Of a stretch of 64,000 nt of DNA, positions 8,764-18,457 are shown one piece after another. Source of the stretch: Pyrococcus yayanosii CH1 (GTDB lineage Archaea; Methanobacteriota_B; Thermococci; Thermococcales; Thermococcaceae); the NCBI RefSeq assembly GCF_000215995.1, contig NC_015680.1:558001-622000 (forward strand). The letters run 5' to 3'. The notes under the pieces were generated by a model. The model was given only the letters and a program-made list of their open reading frames with translations, was not told the DNA's origin and ran no database searches. Each line of letters begins with the position of its first letter. Within the stretch, counting starts at the first letter, position 1. The translations under genes and the position numbers were made by a program.

Positions 8764-9600
8764 ATGGAGCTCGTGGATGCCCTCGTTGAAGCGATTAGGC
8801 TCGCGGTTACCAAAATACCGGACGACGTCGAAAAGGCTCTTACAAGAGCCTACGAGAAAGAGGAAAACGACATTGCGAAGTTCAACATCTCCCTAATACT
8901 AAAGGCCATAAAAATCGGGCAGGAAAAAAGAGTGCCCGTCTGCCAGGACACGGGAACGCCAACCTTCTTCGTGGAGCTCGGCGATTACTCAAACCCGGGT
9001 GAACTCGTAAAGGCAATAAAAGAGGCCGTTAGGATAACAACGGAAGATGTTCCTCTGAGGCCGAACGCCCTGAACGTCCTAACCAACGAGAATCTCGGAA
9101 ATTTGCCAATCATCCACATGGAGACCACGGAAGAAAAGGCGACGAGAATAGCAGTGCTAATGAAGGGGGGAGGAAGCGAGAACTGCTCAGCCCTCGCCAT
9201 GCTAACACCCGCTGAAGGCCTTGATGGATTGAAGAGATTCGTAATCGAGAAGGTAGCGGAGTGCGGTGGCAAGCCCTGTCCCCCCATTATATTAGGGATT
9301 GGAGTCGGGGGCACGGCCGAAAAGGCCATGGAGCTCGCCAAAAGAGCCCTGCTCAGGAGAATTGGGGAAAGGAACCCGAACCCCCAGCTTGCGGCCCTTG
9401 AGGAGGAACTGCTTAAAGCGGTGAACTCCCTGGGAATCGGACCGATGGGCCTGGGCGGAAAGACGACGGCCCTCGACGTGAAGGTAGAGGTTGCCCCCAG
9501 GCACCCTGCGAGCTTTCCAGTTGCCCTTGCCGTTCAGTGTTGGGCCCATAGAAGAGCGTTCGTGGAGATAAAGGGCGGGAGGGTTAGGGTTTGGCAGTGA
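8764..9600 (+). CDS. Class I fumarate hydratase, alpha subunit
   Basis: The catalytic iron-sulfur subunit of the two-subunit fumarase that interconverts fumarate and malate. It is 278 residues. The three cysteines expected to hold the [4Fe-4S] cluster are visible in VCQDTGTP (near residue 60), ENCSALAML (near 140) and GGKPCPP (near 170). The ATG at 8764 is chosen because the upstream in-frame sequence overlaps the divergent neighbour and lacks similarity, and because a TATA box is placed for a leaderless start. Its stop overlaps the start of the beta subunit gene. Confidence 0.92.
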   Translation: MELVDALVEAIRLAVTKIPDDVEKALTRAYEKEENDIAKFNISLILKAIKIGQEKRVPVCQDTGTPTFFVELGDYSNPGELVKAIKEAVRITTEDVPLRPNALNVLTNENLGNLPIIHMETTEEKATRIAVLMKGGGSENCSALAMLTPAEGLDGLKRFVIEKVAECGGKPCPPIILGIGVGGTAEKAMELAKRALLRRIGERNPNPQLAALEEELLKAVNSLGIGPMGLGGKTTALDVKVEVAPRHPASFPVALAVQCWAHRRAFVEIKGGRVRVWQ

Positions 9601-10124
9601 GGCTGAAGACTCCCCTGAGCGCGAGAGATGTCCTTAGGCTAAAAGTCGGTGACAAGGTGCTCCTCTCTGGTATCGTGTACACGGCAAGAGACCTTGCCCA
9701 CAAGAGAATCATAAAGGAAGGACCTCCCTTCAACCCGGAGGGCGCCGTCATATATCACTGCGGACCCCTAATTAAAGATGACAGGGTTATCTCGGCAGGA
9801 CCAACAACGAGCGCCAGGATGAACATCTATCTCGAAGAAGTACTCAGGATGGGCATCCGGGGAATAATCGGGAAAGGAGGCATGATGCCGGAGCCCTTCA
9901 GGGGAAGGGCCGTTTACTTTGCATTTCCCGGCGGAGCTGGAAGTCTCGCGGCCGAGCATGTGAGGAGAATAAAGGGCGTCTTCTGGCCAGAGCTCGGGAT
10001 GCCGGAGGCGGTCTGGGCCCTTGAAGTTGAAGACCTTCCGCTGCTCGTAGCAATAGATGCCCACGGCCGCACGCTCTATCGGAAATTCACTCAAGAGCTA
10101 ACCTCACGGCCCTCTCAGCTATAA
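9591..10124 (+). CDS. Class I fumarate hydratase, beta subunit
   Basis: The C-terminal partner subunit of two-part archaeal fumarase, about 177 residues. Family motifs include [14 protein letters not shown] near the N-terminus, YHCGP, and GPTTSARM followed by GKGGM. Translation probably starts at TTG 9591 (GGGAGG eight bases before), with GTG 9597 as alternative; both overlap the alpha subunit stop, so translation is coupled. Its 3' end overlaps the convergent racemase gene by 38 bases. Confidence 0.9.
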   Translation: MAVRLKTPLSARDVLRLKVGDKVLLSGIVYTARDLAHKRIIKEGPPFNPEGAVIYHCGPLIKDDRVISAGPTTSARMNIYLEEVLRMGIRGIIGKGGMMPEPFRGRAVYFAFPGGAGSLAAEHVRRIKGVFWPELGMPEAVWALEVEDLPLLVAIDAHGRTLYRKFTQELTSRPSQL

Positions 10125-10767
10125 CATCCATCGGGTCTACGATGGGAACTGACAGGTCGCCATCGTGGAGGACAAGACTTACTTCCGTGCAACCTGCTAT
10201 CACGCAATCAACCCTCCCCTCAAGGGACCTTGCGACCTCGAGGATTAGCCTCCTGCCAAGTTCGATGTTCCCAGCCTTAACCCCTTCATATATAGCCCTC
10301 ATAACCTTTTCCTGCCCTTCTTCGTCCGGCACGACAACCTCTACGGCCCACCTTGCAAGGGCCCTCTCATAAACGCGGCTGACGACGGTGCCCGTCGTGG
10401 CAAGCAGGCCAGCTCGTTTGACCCCCATCTCAGCTATTTTCCTGGCGGTCTCCTCCACCATGCTCACGACAGGTATCTTGACTGCCCTTTGAATATCCTC
10501 TATGAAGGCGTGGGCCGTATTGCAGGGCATTATTATGAAGTCAGCCCCGCAGGCCTCAAGCCGTTTCGCCGTCTCCACAAGGGCCGGCCTCGGATCCTCC
10601 CCATAGCCTAGAATAAAGGCCGTCCTATCCGGTATCTGGGGATTACTGATCACGATAACTTTCGGATGATCCTGATCCCTCCTTGCAGGAACCTTCTCCA
10701 CTATCCTCCTAAAGAGCTCCGCCGTGGCTAGGGGACCCATACCGCCCAGTATTCCGATAGTCTTCAT
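10087..10767 (-). CDS. Aspartate/glutamate racemase family protein
   Basis: A cofactor-independent amino acid racemase of the Asp/Glu/hydantoin racemase superfamily, 226 residues. The two catalytic cysteines sit in the expected places: MPCNTAH near residue 83 and AGCTEVS near residue 192. The N-terminal [13 protein letters not shown] loop is typical of aspartate racemase. Its ATG overlaps the stop of the upstream adenosyltransferase gene (ATGA), indicating co-translation. The substrate is most likely aspartate, by similarity to the Pyrococcus enzyme. Confidence 0.9.
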   Translation of the reverse strand: MKTIGILGGMGPLATAELFRRIVEKVPARRDQDHPKVIVISNPQIPDRTAFILGYGEDPRPALVETAKRLEACGADFIIMPCNTAHAFIEDIQRAVKIPVVSMVEETARKIAEMGVKRAGLLATTGTVVSRVYERALARWAVEVVVPDEEGQEKVMRAIYEGVKAGNIELGRRLILEVARSLEGRVDCVIAGCTEVSLVLHDGDLSVPIVDPMDVIAERAVRLALE

Positions 10768-11282
10768 AGCTTCACCTCCCTAAGCCTCCCCTCCCTAATC
10801 TCAATGACCCTCGCCATAAGGAAGAGCAAGTCACTGAGCCTGTTGAGGTATATAAGGGGCTTCTCACCAATGCCGAACTCCCTCAAAACAGTTGCTACCC
10901 TGCGCTCCGCCCTTCTCGCAACTGCCCTGCAGACGTCAAGCTTCGCGCTTGCAAGTGTTCCTCCGGGCAGAACGAAGCTTCTCAGCTCAACCTGAGGCTC
11001 GTACTTAGCAATAACATTCTCTAGCCATTTTATCTCACCATCACCAACACTCTTCATCCTCCCCTTGCTCCCGAGTTCGGCCATGATGGAGTACAGATGA
11101 CCCTGAACGGTGTCTATGATTACACGCATCTCATCGTCCAAGTAGTGCCTTGCCTCGCCGAGGAAGCTAGTGAGCTCGTCTATCGTCCCATTGGCTTCAA
11201 TTATCGGTGAGTCCTTCCAGACGCGATCCCCTCCGAAGAGAGATGTCGTCCCCCTGTCCCCCGTCTTCGTCGTCACCCTCAT
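10764..11282 (-). CDS. ATP:cob(I)alamin adenosyltransferase, PduO type
   Basis: Makes adenosylcobalamin from reduced corrinoid and ATP. It is 172 residues and begins [18 protein letters not shown], the ATP-binding signature of PduO-type enzymes. [11 protein letters not shown] near residue 125 and [10 protein letters not shown] near residue 148 are further conserved motifs. The start at 11282 follows GGAGGTGGGTGTC. It is coupled to the racemase gene, though no functional link is obvious. A FecCD-type transporter at 20.6-22.3 kb could import its substrate. Confidence 0.92.
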   Translation of the reverse strand: MRVTTKTGDRGTTSLFGGDRVWKDSPIIEANGTIDELTSFLGEARHYLDDEMRVIIDTVQGHLYSIMAELGSKGRMKSVGDGEIKWLENVIAKYEPQVELRSFVLPGGTLASAKLDVCRAVARRAERRVATVLREFGIGEKPLIYLNRLSDLLFLMARVIEIREGRLREVKL

Positions 11283-11310
11283 GACACCCACCTCCCCCAA
11301 CTTCGCCCAC

Positions 11311-11323
11311 GAGAATATAACGA
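11311..11323 (-). promoter_or_regulatory. TATA box for the adenosyltransferase-racemase pair
   Basis: The minus strand reads CGTTATATTCTCG about 35 bases before the start at 11282. Confidence 0.5.
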
Positions 11324-11338
11324 TTATCGCGGCTGGAC

Positions 11339-11352
11339 AACCTTTTAAAGAG
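11339..11352 (+). promoter_or_regulatory. TATA box for reverse gyrase
   Basis: AACCTTTTAAAGAG is centred about 43 bases before the reverse gyrase ATG, leaving room for a short leader with the GAGGGGAGG binding site. Confidence 0.55.
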
Positions 11353-11388
11353 TCCCGAGCGGTAAGTTATAATTCAGAGGGGAGGCTC

Positions 11389-14300
11389 ATGAAAGCAATT
11401 TACAGAGGCATGTGTCCAAACTGTGAGGGCAGGATAAGCGACGAGAGGCTCTCAATGAAAAACCCTTGTGAATCCTGTCTTGACGAACCCGTCGGCGAGC
11501 AGGTTTACTTTGACCTCATAAAGGCCGTTAGGGACGCCCTCAAGCTCAAAGGGACTCTCAAAGAGTGGGAGGAAATTTATAAGCTCAACAAGGCCGTGAA
11601 GGACGTGGAAAAGTTCTTCGAAAAGGCCACAGGCTTCACCTTCTGGAGCGCCCAGAAGACGTGGGTAAAAAGGCTCGTTAGGGGAAGGAGCTTCTCGATA
11701 ATAGCCCCAACCGGAATGGGCAAGAGCACCTTCGGAGCCTTCATGGCGATATACTTCGCCCAGAAGGGGAAGAAGAGCTACATAGTCGTCCCAACAACCC
11801 CGCTCGTCATCCAAACAGTCAGGAAGATTCGGACAATGGCAGAGAGAGCCGGCGTCGAAGTAAACCTAGCTTACTATCATGGCAACCTCAAGAAAAAGGA
11901 GAAGGAGGATATGCTGGCCAAGATAAGGGACGGGAACTTCGAGATTCTCGTTACGAGCTCTCAGTTCCTCGCCACGCGCTTCGACGAGCTCCTGAAGGAT
12001 AAGAAGTTCGACTTCATCTTCGTGGACGACGTTGACGCCTTCCTCAAAGCGAGCAAGAACATAGACCGCTCCCTAATTCTCCTCGGCTTCACCGAGGATG
12101 TAATAGCGAAGGCCTGGGAGATAATCAAGCTGAAGAAACAACTGGCAAAGCTCCTTCAGAGAGGAAATATCGAAGATATCGAGCGGCTCAACTCTCAAAT
12201 AGAGAGATTAGAGGAAGAAATAGAAGCCTTTAGGCAAAAGAACAATGTAGGTGTCCTAATAGTAGCCTCGGCCACAGGAAGCGCCCGAGGAGACAGGATA
12301 AAGCTCTACCGCGAGCTCCTCGGCTTCGAGGTCGGGAGCGGCAAGTCCGTCCTCAGGAACGTCGTAGATTCCTATCTAATACCCGAAAAGCCCGTAGAGG
12401 ACGTCGTGGCAGAGCTCCTTCAGAAGCTTGGCAAGGGTGGCCTGATATTCGTTCCCATAGACAAGGGCATCGAGTACGCGGAAAAGCTCACCGAGTTCCT
12501 AAAGGAAAGAGGCTTCAGGGTCGAGCTCGTCTCTGCTAGGAGCAAGAAGGGGCTAGAGCTCTTCGAGAGAGGCGAAGTGGACCACCTTGTAGGCGTGGCT
12601 ACTTACTATGGAACAATAGTCAGAGGACTCGACCTGCCACACCTCATACGCTTCGCCCTATTCACAGGCATCCCCAAGTTCCGGTTCAGCCTCGACCTCG
12701 AACAGCCCACAATATACCGAGTCCTCGGACTCATGAGCGAGATAATAGAGTTCCTGCCCGAAGAAGATAGAAGAACCGGAGAGAAGCTCTACTCAAGACT
12801 TAGGAAGATTATCAGGAATGTGCCCCAGTTCGAGCTTATGAAAATAGAAGAGGCCCTCGCCGAGGGACTCCCCCTCGAAGGCTTCCAAAACCACGTCCTT
12901 GAGATATTTAGGGAAGCCGTCGAATTCCTTCGGAGAGTTCTGAAGAACGAGATCGTGCTTAAGAAGATAGCAGAAGATCCGTTCCTCAGCCTGAAAAGAG
13001 AAGGAGACAAGTGGTTCATTGAGATACCGGACGTCAGAACATACATCCAAGCCAGCGGAAGGACGAGCAGGCTTTTCGCCGGCGGAATAACCAAGGGTCT
13101 CAGCGTCCTCATCGTGGACGACGAAAAAGTCTTCAACGGCCTAGTCAGACAGATGCGCTGGCGCTTCACGGAGTTCAAGATGATCCCCTTCGAGGAGCTT
13201 GACCTCGAGGAAGTTCTCAAGGAGATAGACGAGGACAGGGAGAAAGTTAAACTTGTGATGGAGGGCAAGATAAGCGCCAAGGTCAAGGACCTAGTCAAAT
13301 CGGCACTTATGATAGTGGAGAGCCCCAACAAGGCCAGAACAATAGCCAGCTTCTTCGGTCAGCCCAGCAAGAGAAGGATAGGGGACTTAGTGGCCTACGA
13401 GGTAAGCATAGGCGACAGAATGCTTACAATCCTAGCGAGCGGTGGCCACATGTTTGATCTCGTTACGAACGAGGGATATCACGGTGTTCTCATCCAGAAG
13501 AAGGAAGGAAGGCCATTCTTCATACCAGTTTACGACACGATAAAGAGGTGCAGGGACTGCGGCCATCAGTTCGTAGACTGGGAGGAAAAAGGAGCCTGTC
13601 CCCGCTGCGGCTCAAAGAACGTCCACGATGCCCTTGAAAACGTGAAAGCGATGCGCGAGATAGCGCAAGAGGTCGATGAGATCCTCATAGGAACGGACCC
13701 AGACACCGAGGGTGAGAAGATAGCCTGGGACATAAGAAACGTCCTTGCCCCATACGCCCCCGTCATAAAGCGCATAGAGTTCCACGAGGTTACAAGGCCA
13801 GCAATACTGAAGGCCCTCAGGGAGGCGAGGGACGTAAACGAGAACCGCGTCAACGCCCAGCTCGTCAGGCGCATAGAGGATAGATGGATAGGCTTCGAAC
13901 TCAGCCAGAAGCTCTGGGAGGTCTTCGAGAACAGAAACCTCTCCGCCGGTCGCGTTCAAACACCCGTGCTCGGCTGGGTAATCCAGCGCTACAAGGAGTT
14001 CACAGAGAGCGAGACAGACTTCCTCAACATAACCCTAGAGAACGGACTTAGCATTACCCTGGAAGGTGCTAAGGGCAAGGTGGGAGAGGTAATCGTTGAG
14101 GATGTTCAGGTGGAAGAGCGTGACGTCAATCCACTGCCACCCTACACCACGGACACCATGCTCCAAGACGCTTCCCGCATCCTCGGCTTCTCTGCCCCCT
14201 ATGCCATGCAGCTCGCCCAGGACCTCTTCGAGGCCGGACTTACGAGTTACCATAGAACCGACTCCATTCACGTAAGCAACACAGGGATAGAGATAGCCAA

Positions 14301-15027
14301 AGAATACATAACCCAGGAGATAGGCGAGGGCTACTTCCAGCCAAGGCCATGGGGGCAGGAAGGAGCTCATGAGGCCATAAGACCCACGAGACCAATAGAC
14401 ACCGGCAGGCTAATCCAGCTCATTCGCGATGGCATAATAACGCTGCCCAAGAACCTCACGAGGGATCACTTCAGGCTCTACGACCTAATATTCAGGCGCT
14501 TCATCGCGAGTCAGATGAAAGCCGCCCGGGTCCTCTACGAGAAAGCTATAATCAACGCCGGCCTTGGAAAGGCCGAAGTGGAGGGTTACTTGGAGGTGCT
14601 CTTCGACGGATGGTCAAGGATAAAGCCCCTGCCACTCAAGCAGCTTCCGAAGCTGGAGCCAGGTCAGAGGATCAAGGTCAAAGAGCTCAAGCACTGGCGC
14701 GCCCCGAAGGTCTCCCTGTACACGCAAGGCGACCTGATAGCACTTATGAAGGAGAGAAGGATAGGAAGGCCGTCCACTTATGCAAAGATAGTTCAGACCC
14801 TGCTCCAGAGGGGCTACGTCGTTGAGACGAAGGGCAGAAAGAAGCTCGTGCCAACGGAGAAGGGGATAAAGGTCTACCACTACCTAGTGAGCAAGTACAA
14901 GGACCTCGTGAGCGAGGAGAGGACAAGACAGCTGGAAGAACTCATGGATATGGTTGAGGAAGCCAGAGCCGATTATCAAGAGGTTCTCAATGACCTCTAC
15001 AAAGAGATACAAACATATGTTAGGTAG
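11389..15027 (+). CDS. rgy: Reverse gyrase
   Basis: ATP-dependent topoisomerase that introduces positive supercoils, a hallmark of hyperthermophiles. It is 1212 residues, the usual single-chain length. In order: N-terminal zinc finger (Cys9, 12, 27, 30); helicase-like domain with Walker A PTGMGKST near residue 106 and DDVD near 212; type IA topoisomerase domain from MIVESPNKA near 640; second zinc finger CRDC...CPRC near 720; catalytic tyrosine in SYHRTDS near 953. No intein interrupts it. GAGGGGAGG supports the ATG at 11389; the upstream extension overlaps the divergent gene. TrmBL2 follows. Confidence 0.98.
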   Translation: MKAIYRGMCPNCEGRISDERLSMKNPCESCLDEPVGEQVYFDLIKAVRDALKLKGTLKEWEEIYKLNKAVKDVEKFFEKATGFTFWSAQKTWVKRLVRGRSFSIIAPTGMGKSTFGAFMAIYFAQKGKKSYIVVPTTPLVIQTVRKIRTMAERAGVEVNLAYYHGNLKKKEKEDMLAKIRDGNFEILVTSSQFLATRFDELLKDKKFDFIFVDDVDAFLKASKNIDRSLILLGFTEDVIAKAWEIIKLKKQLAKLLQRGNIEDIERLNSQIERLEEEIEAFRQKNNVGVLIVASATGSARGDRIKLYRELLGFEVGSGKSVLRNVVDSYLIPEKPVEDVVAELLQKLGKGGLIFVPIDKGIEYAEKLTEFLKERGFRVELVSARSKKGLELFERGEVDHLVGVATYYGTIVRGLDLPHLIRFALFTGIPKFRFSLDLEQPTIYRVLGLMSEIIEFLPEEDRRTGEKLYSRLRKIIRNVPQFELMKIEEALAEGLPLEGFQNHVLEIFREAVEFLRRVLKNEIVLKKIAEDPFLSLKREGDKWFIEIPDVRTYIQASGRTSRLFAGGITKGLSVLIVDDEKVFNGLVRQMRWRFTEFKMIPFEELDLEEVLKEIDEDREKVKLVMEGKISAKVKDLVKSALMIVESPNKARTIASFFGQPSKRRIGDLVAYEVSIGDRMLTILASGGHMFDLVTNEGYHGVLIQKKEGRPFFIPVYDTIKRCRDCGHQFVDWEEKGACPRCGSKNVHDALENVKAMREIAQEVDEILIGTDPDTEGEKIAWDIRNVLAPYAPVIKRIEFHEVTRPAILKALREARDVNENRVNAQLVRRIEDRWIGFELSQKLWEVFENRNLSAGRVQTPVLGWVIQRYKEFTESETDFLNITLENGLSITLEGAKGKVGEVIVEDVQVEERDVNPLPPYTTDTMLQDASRILGFSAPYAMQLAQDLFEAGLTSYHRTDSIHVSNTGIEIAKEYITQEIGEGYFQPRPWGQEGAHEAIRPTRPIDTGRLIQLIRDGIITLPKNLTRDHFRLYDLIFRRFIASQMKAARVLYEKAIINAGLGKAEVEGYLEVLFDGWSRIKPLPLKQLPKLEPGQRIKVKELKHWRAPKVSLYTQGDLIALMKERRIGRPSTYAKIVQTLLQRGYVVETKGRKKLVPTEKGIKVYHYLVSKYKDLVSEERTRQLEELMDMVEEARADYQEVLNDLYKEIQTYVR

Positions 15028-15029
15028 CC

Positions 15030-15062
15030 GAGAACCTTTTTAACCCCTCTTTCTATCTTTGC
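15030..15062 (+). terminator. T-rich terminator after reverse gyrase
   Basis: CCTTTTTTAA followed by two further pyrimidine-rich runs directly after the reverse gyrase stop. Confidence 0.5.
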
Positions 15063-15141
15063 ACATGCATACAACTTTCCTCAAATTCGCCCGAGTATCC
15101 AGCAATTTTGATCATACATCTAATGATTTTTATCTTCAATT

Positions 15142-15159
15142 GAGAAAAACTTATATACT
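15142..15159 (+). promoter_or_regulatory. BRE/TATA box for trmBL2
   Basis: GAGAAAAACTTATATACT is a strong BRE-plus-TATA match about 50 bases before the trmBL2 start. Transcription would begin near 15178, leaving a short leader with a GGTGG binding site. Its strength fits an abundant protein. Confidence 0.75.
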
Positions 15160-15203
15160 AGAAGCTTCCAAAACCTATTGACAAGTATATGGCGGTGGTA
15201 ACC

Positions 15204-15998
15204 ATGAGCAAGGAGAGAATGGTCGAGCTTTTACAAGAACACTTTGAGCTTAACTTATACGAGGCCAGAGCTTACGTTGCCCTCGTGGCGTTTGGAGTCC
15301 TTACCCCCGCCGAATTGGCCAGCGTTTCTGAGGTTCCTGCCCCAAGAACTTACGATGTCCTTAGGAGCCTCGAGAAGAAGGGCTTTGCAATGAGCCAGCC
15401 CGGCAAGACCAACAAGTACAGGCCCGTCCACCCGGCCAACATCCTAGAGAAGTTCATTGAGGAGTGGCAGGAGCGCGTTAAGGAGGAGTTGGAAGCCAAG
15501 AAGAAGGCTAAGGAGGAGCTTCTTGAGCTTATGGCTCCCCTCATAGAGACGGAGGTTCCCAAGTACGGCGTTGAGAGAGTCTGGGTCGTCAGAGGTATCA
15601 AGAACTCCACCCTCAAGACCAAGGAAATGCTGGAGGAAGTTGAAAAGGAAATACTCCTAGCGGATGACGGCTTTATTGCCGTGAACCTTGAGGAGGATAT
15701 ACTCGCGGCCGCTGACAAGGGCGTCAAGATAAAGGTCGTCCTCACGAAGTCCCTCCTACCAAGGCTCAAGGGCTCCAAGCTGATCGAGTATGCCAAGAAG
15801 GGCAAGATAGAGATTAGGGCTATCGAGAAAATCGATATACCAATGCTCATCTGCGACGAGGAGGTATTCTTCGCCCTCGAGGACATTGCAGCAAGATACT
15901 TCAACTACGAGACCCAGGTCTGGATAAAGGACTACCGCATCGTTGAGCTCTTCAAGTCCAAGTTCAACGAATACTGGGACAAGGGAGAGAAGATCTGA
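15204..15998 (+). CDS. trmBL2: TrmB-like chromatin protein TrmBL2
   Basis: A 264-residue TrmB-family protein closely resembling TrmBL2, which in Thermococcus kodakarensis is an abundant DNA-coating chromatin protein and global repressor. The N-terminal winged helix covers about residues 1-75 (VSEVPAPRTYDVLRSLEKKG is the recognition region). A coiled segment follows at about 90-115, then a TrmB C-terminal domain. The start at 15204 is preferred over ATG 15189 because only it has GGCGGTGG at a proper distance. Placement just after reverse gyrase is conserved in the order. Confidence 0.95.
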   Translation: MSKERMVELLQEHFELNLYEARAYVALVAFGVLTPAELASVSEVPAPRTYDVLRSLEKKGFAMSQPGKTNKYRPVHPANILEKFIEEWQERVKEELEAKKKAKEELLELMAPLIETEVPKYGVERVWVVRGIKNSTLKTKEMLEEVEKEILLADDGFIAVNLEEDILAAADKGVKIKVVLTKSLLPRLKGSKLIEYAKKGKIEIRAIEKIDIPMLICDEEVFFALEDIAARYFNYETQVWIKDYRIVELFKSKFNEYWDKGEKI

Positions 15999-16022
15999 TT
16001 CCTCTTTTCCTTTGTTCTTTAT
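15999..16022 (+). terminator. T-rich terminator after trmBL2
   Basis: Pyrimidine-rich run with TTTT, TTT and TTCTTTAT immediately after the stop codon. Confidence 0.45.
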
Positions 16023-16064
16023 GTGCCATTTTGCTACCCTACCTGCGTTAAAAAGAGAGGAGAG

Positions 16065-17108
16065 CTAACGCCTTCTGAGGATTAACGGAATCACTACGAG
16101 CAAACTTATCAGCCCTGGTCCGCAGATGCCCTTTTTGGTTTCTTTTGTGTTGGTTGGTGTTTTCGTTGTATTGGGAGACATCTTTGTTGTGTAGGTTGTG
16201 CCGTTGGTCTCAACGGTCTTGGTAGATGTATCCGCACTGGTCTTGCAGACCGTCACGTTGGCTATCTTGACACTGTCCGGGAACCACTGACCTCCTCCCC
16301 GCCCTGAAGGGCGAGGGTTCCAACGAGTTAACCCCTCGCCAGAGGCGGTTCGGTTCGCGGGCCCATCACCTACCCCCGTTACCAGTTTCGGTTCAGCCCG
16401 CAGGCCGGGTCTTCGGCCCGTTACCCCTACCGGCAAACCCGGATTAGGGTTATCGTTTAGAGGCCACCCCTCAGAGTTTTTGACTGCCAGGAGGCAGTCT
16501 TTTGAAAGGACGCTTAACAACGCCAACCCTCCAACGCTGGAGGGTAACGTGAAACCCCTCATCCTGACATTGACCGGCTCAATGCAGAATTTACTGGGAT
16601 TGAAGCGGTAGATACCATAGACATGAGTCATCGGAGGGTAGAACGTGAGGTCCAGGTACCAGCTTCCGTTTATGAAGCGCGCACCGTTGAGAGAATGTCT
16701 AAGGGTGTAGTGGTAGAGGGCCCTGAACTGGTCAAGGAGGGTGCTATAGTTTGGATAAAGAGCTCTGAACGCAGGCGTGAAGTTGAGAATGTAGAGCTGG
16801 GCGTCATTGAAATAAAAAAGGTACTCATTTCCCCCAAGAACCTCCCCGGTGGTTGCGTTGGCGCAGTTGATTCCTGAGAGGGGAGGACAGTATGGCTCGT
16901 AAGTGAGGATGAGGAGAGGGACAAAAGCGTCGCTTCCGTTGGAGATGACGGAGTACCGAACGTTATAGACGTAACCGCCTGATTCAACTGAAACCACCGC
17001 TCTGGAAAAGAGGGTGAGGGAGAGGAACAGAATGACGATAGTTTTGTTTTCGGCGCATCTGACCGAATATCCGCACGGAATGCCCAGGACTGTCCTGTCT
17101 GCTTCCAT
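16065..17108 (-). pseudogene. CGP-CTERM surface protein gene, damaged by fusion and element insertion
   Basis: The open frame encodes a secreted, Cys- and Asn-rich protein ending in a Thr-rich linker and a CGPGLISLLVV helix plus RRR, the CGP-CTERM anchor of Thermococcales surface proteins. A signal-peptide core (IVILFLSLTLF) lies near residue 27 rather than at the start. The residues before it, MEADRTVLGIP, belong to the neighbouring DUF4855-like gene, so a deletion appears to have replaced the original start. About 85 codons between NVRMRGF and WFPDSV come from an inserted IS605-type element that happens to keep the frame. A functional product is doubtful. The original function is unknown. 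Confidence 0.6.
16287..16545 (-). mobile_element. TnpB-less IS200/IS605-type mini-element resembling a free-standing omega RNA
   Basis: A GC-rich block of about 257 bases with hairpins at both ends. The right end (16291-16318) folds around CGCCCT-GA-AGGGCG; the left end (16526-16545) is a perfect ACCCTCCA-ACGC-TGGAGGGT stem; an inner GACTGCC...GGCAGTC stem sits beside the left one. The minus strand just outside the left hairpin reads GTTAC, like the TTAC target of IS608-type elements. The translated right part (NPRPSGRGGG) resembles the tail of TnpB open frames that overlaps their omega/reRNA. No TnpB or TnpA frame is present, so it would be non-autonomous. No direct repeats flank it, as expected. 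Confidence 0.6.
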
Positions 17109-17876
17109 CTCTATTGAGATTACAGTGTTTGGATTTTGTTTCCTGACTTGTTTTTGCAGCCCATCGTGAATGTACCTGATTTTCTCAACGAGTTTCTTAT
17201 ATGAGTACGGGAACGTTTGTTATGCAGTTTTTGTTCTGATAGTAATTTGGCTGAACGAATACGTAATCAAAGTAGCCGCCAACTTTGAGAATCCCGTCAA
17301 ACGCATCATTGCTCAAATACGACACGCCTCTATCATTAGTTGCCGGAATCCAGATCAACTCCAGCCAATGGTCGTGGATGTAGTCGTACATGTATTGGAT
17401 GAATTCCTTAGAAACGTTCTTGCCATAGTTGCTGGTTTGAAGACAGCTCTCGTAGCTCCAGTAAAAGCCCCGGAGGTTGCCGTTGTTAACGCTCAGAACA
17501 CCATCAATCCAGCCTTTATAGTACGAGTTCACGCCGGAGTATTTAAATGGAATCAGTGTCTGGTCCCTTTGGCCCCCATCAGGACGCTTGAAGGGTATCG
17601 TTGTGTACACCGGAATCTCGCGTATATGGTTTGCTACCCATGTTGCGAATTCTTTCCCATCGTTGCGTCCTGAATCATAATACGGGCCGGTATAGTGGGA
17701 ACCTCCCCCTCCCCATCAAGTGCAACGACTCTATCAAAACCCCTCCCTCTGAAGTCCTCGGGGTGGCCTTCCTGCCTCCAACGGTCATCCTTGACTCGTA
17801 GTCAGAACAATTCCACCTAACCCACCATAGTGCGAACTTTGCCACGAGACATCACCATCATAAGTACTGCTGACAC
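17050..17876 (-). pseudogene. DUF4855-like secreted protein remnant with several frameshifts
   Basis: Four pieces in changing frames read as one protein family: YDGDVSW...VLTTSQG (17875 to about 17790), DDRWRQEGHPEDF...ALDGEG (about 17785-17712), GSHYTGPYYDSG...DYVFVQPNYYQ (about 17705-17215), and TFPYSYKKLVEK...MEADRTVLG (about 17212-17070). Breaks fall near 17788, at a G run near 17708, and near 17215. The N-terminal signal region is missing and the C-terminus runs into the CGP-CTERM gene. The DUF4855 assignment is from memory of Thermococcales homologues. The reading frame at 17197-17610 is only the longest intact piece. Confidence 0.65.
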
Positions 17877-17930
17877 GTATAAAAAACTATTTGAATTTTT
17901 ACTCAAGCTCCAATCCAAATATGAAAGGGC

Positions 17931-18143
17931 TCAAACGTACTTGAACTCCTCCCCGAGCTCGTCCCTCTCCTTCAGCTTCCAGTAGAGCTTTCCGTCCTTC
18001 CGGTAGCTCCCGACCTTTCCGCTCTCTGCGAAGCGAAGTAAGTAGCGCCTCACTTCCATTGGCCCAATTCCGGTTTCCTCAGCTATCTCCTCAACCGTCT
18101 TGGGACCATTCTCAAGTGCCTTGAGAACCTTCAGGTGCTTCAT
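17931..18143 (-). CDS. Small winged-helix DNA-binding protein
   Basis: A 70-residue protein with a winged-helix pattern: helix, turn (EETGIGPMEVRRYLLRF as recognition helix region) and a wing with YRKDGKLYWKL. It is likely a transcription factor or nucleic-acid adaptor; the target is unknown. Its ATG overlaps the stop of the upstream zinc-ribbon gene, so it is the last gene of a five-gene minus-strand run. Confidence 0.75.
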   Translation of the reverse strand: MKHLKVLKALENGPKTVEEIAEETGIGPMEVRRYLLRFAESGKVGSYRKDGKLYWKLKERDELGEEFKYV

Positions 18144-18457
18144 GTCCCTCCCTCCAGACGCCTGTATCTTTCGATGACCGTGATAAGCTTTTCCATGACC
18201 TCAAGGTGCCTCTCCAGCGCCTCAATATCTTTGGGCAGAGAGCTGGCAAGTTCCCTCAGCTTCTCAAGAAGAACTTCCTCAACGCTCCTCATCTCCTCCC
18301 TGCGCTTCTTCTCCCTGTACTCACAGACCGGACAGAAGACCTTTCCATCCTTTTCGAAGAGAGGAGCACCACACTTGGGGCAGTGCTTGTCCAGCATCTT
18401 AGCTCCTGAAAGGAGGAGAGGGGCTATGATCTTCCGAATCTCCTCATCTGTTATCAT
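18140..18457 (-). CDS. UPF0148 / Sjogren autoantigen 1-type zinc-ribbon protein
   Basis: A 105-residue protein with one zinc ribbon, HCPKCGAPLF then FCPVCEYRE (four cysteines near residues 26-45), followed by a long charged helix. This matches the Auto_anti-p27 / UPF0148 family, whose archaeal role is not established. Overlaps of a few bases with the genes on either side point to translational coupling. Confidence 0.82.
   Translation of the reverse strand: MITDEEIRKIIAPLLLSGAKMLDKHCPKCGAPLFEKDGKVFCPVCEYREKKRREEMRSVEEVLLEKLRELASSLPKDIEALERHLEVMEKLITVIERYRRLEGGT

Noticed and set aside
11170-11388. Longer N-terminus for reverse gyrase
   Set aside because: It would overlap the divergent adenosyltransferase gene and its promoter; the ATG at 11389 has a clear binding site and gives the zinc-finger start.
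11389-15027. Intein in reverse gyrase
   Set aside because: Some Pyrococcus reverse gyrases carry one, but the reading frame here runs through all topoisomerase motifs at normal spacing with no splicing-domain sequence.
17601-17801. Plus-strand frame across the DUF4855-like remnant
   Set aside because: The minus strand gives clear family-like sequence in several frames; the plus frame does not resemble any protein.
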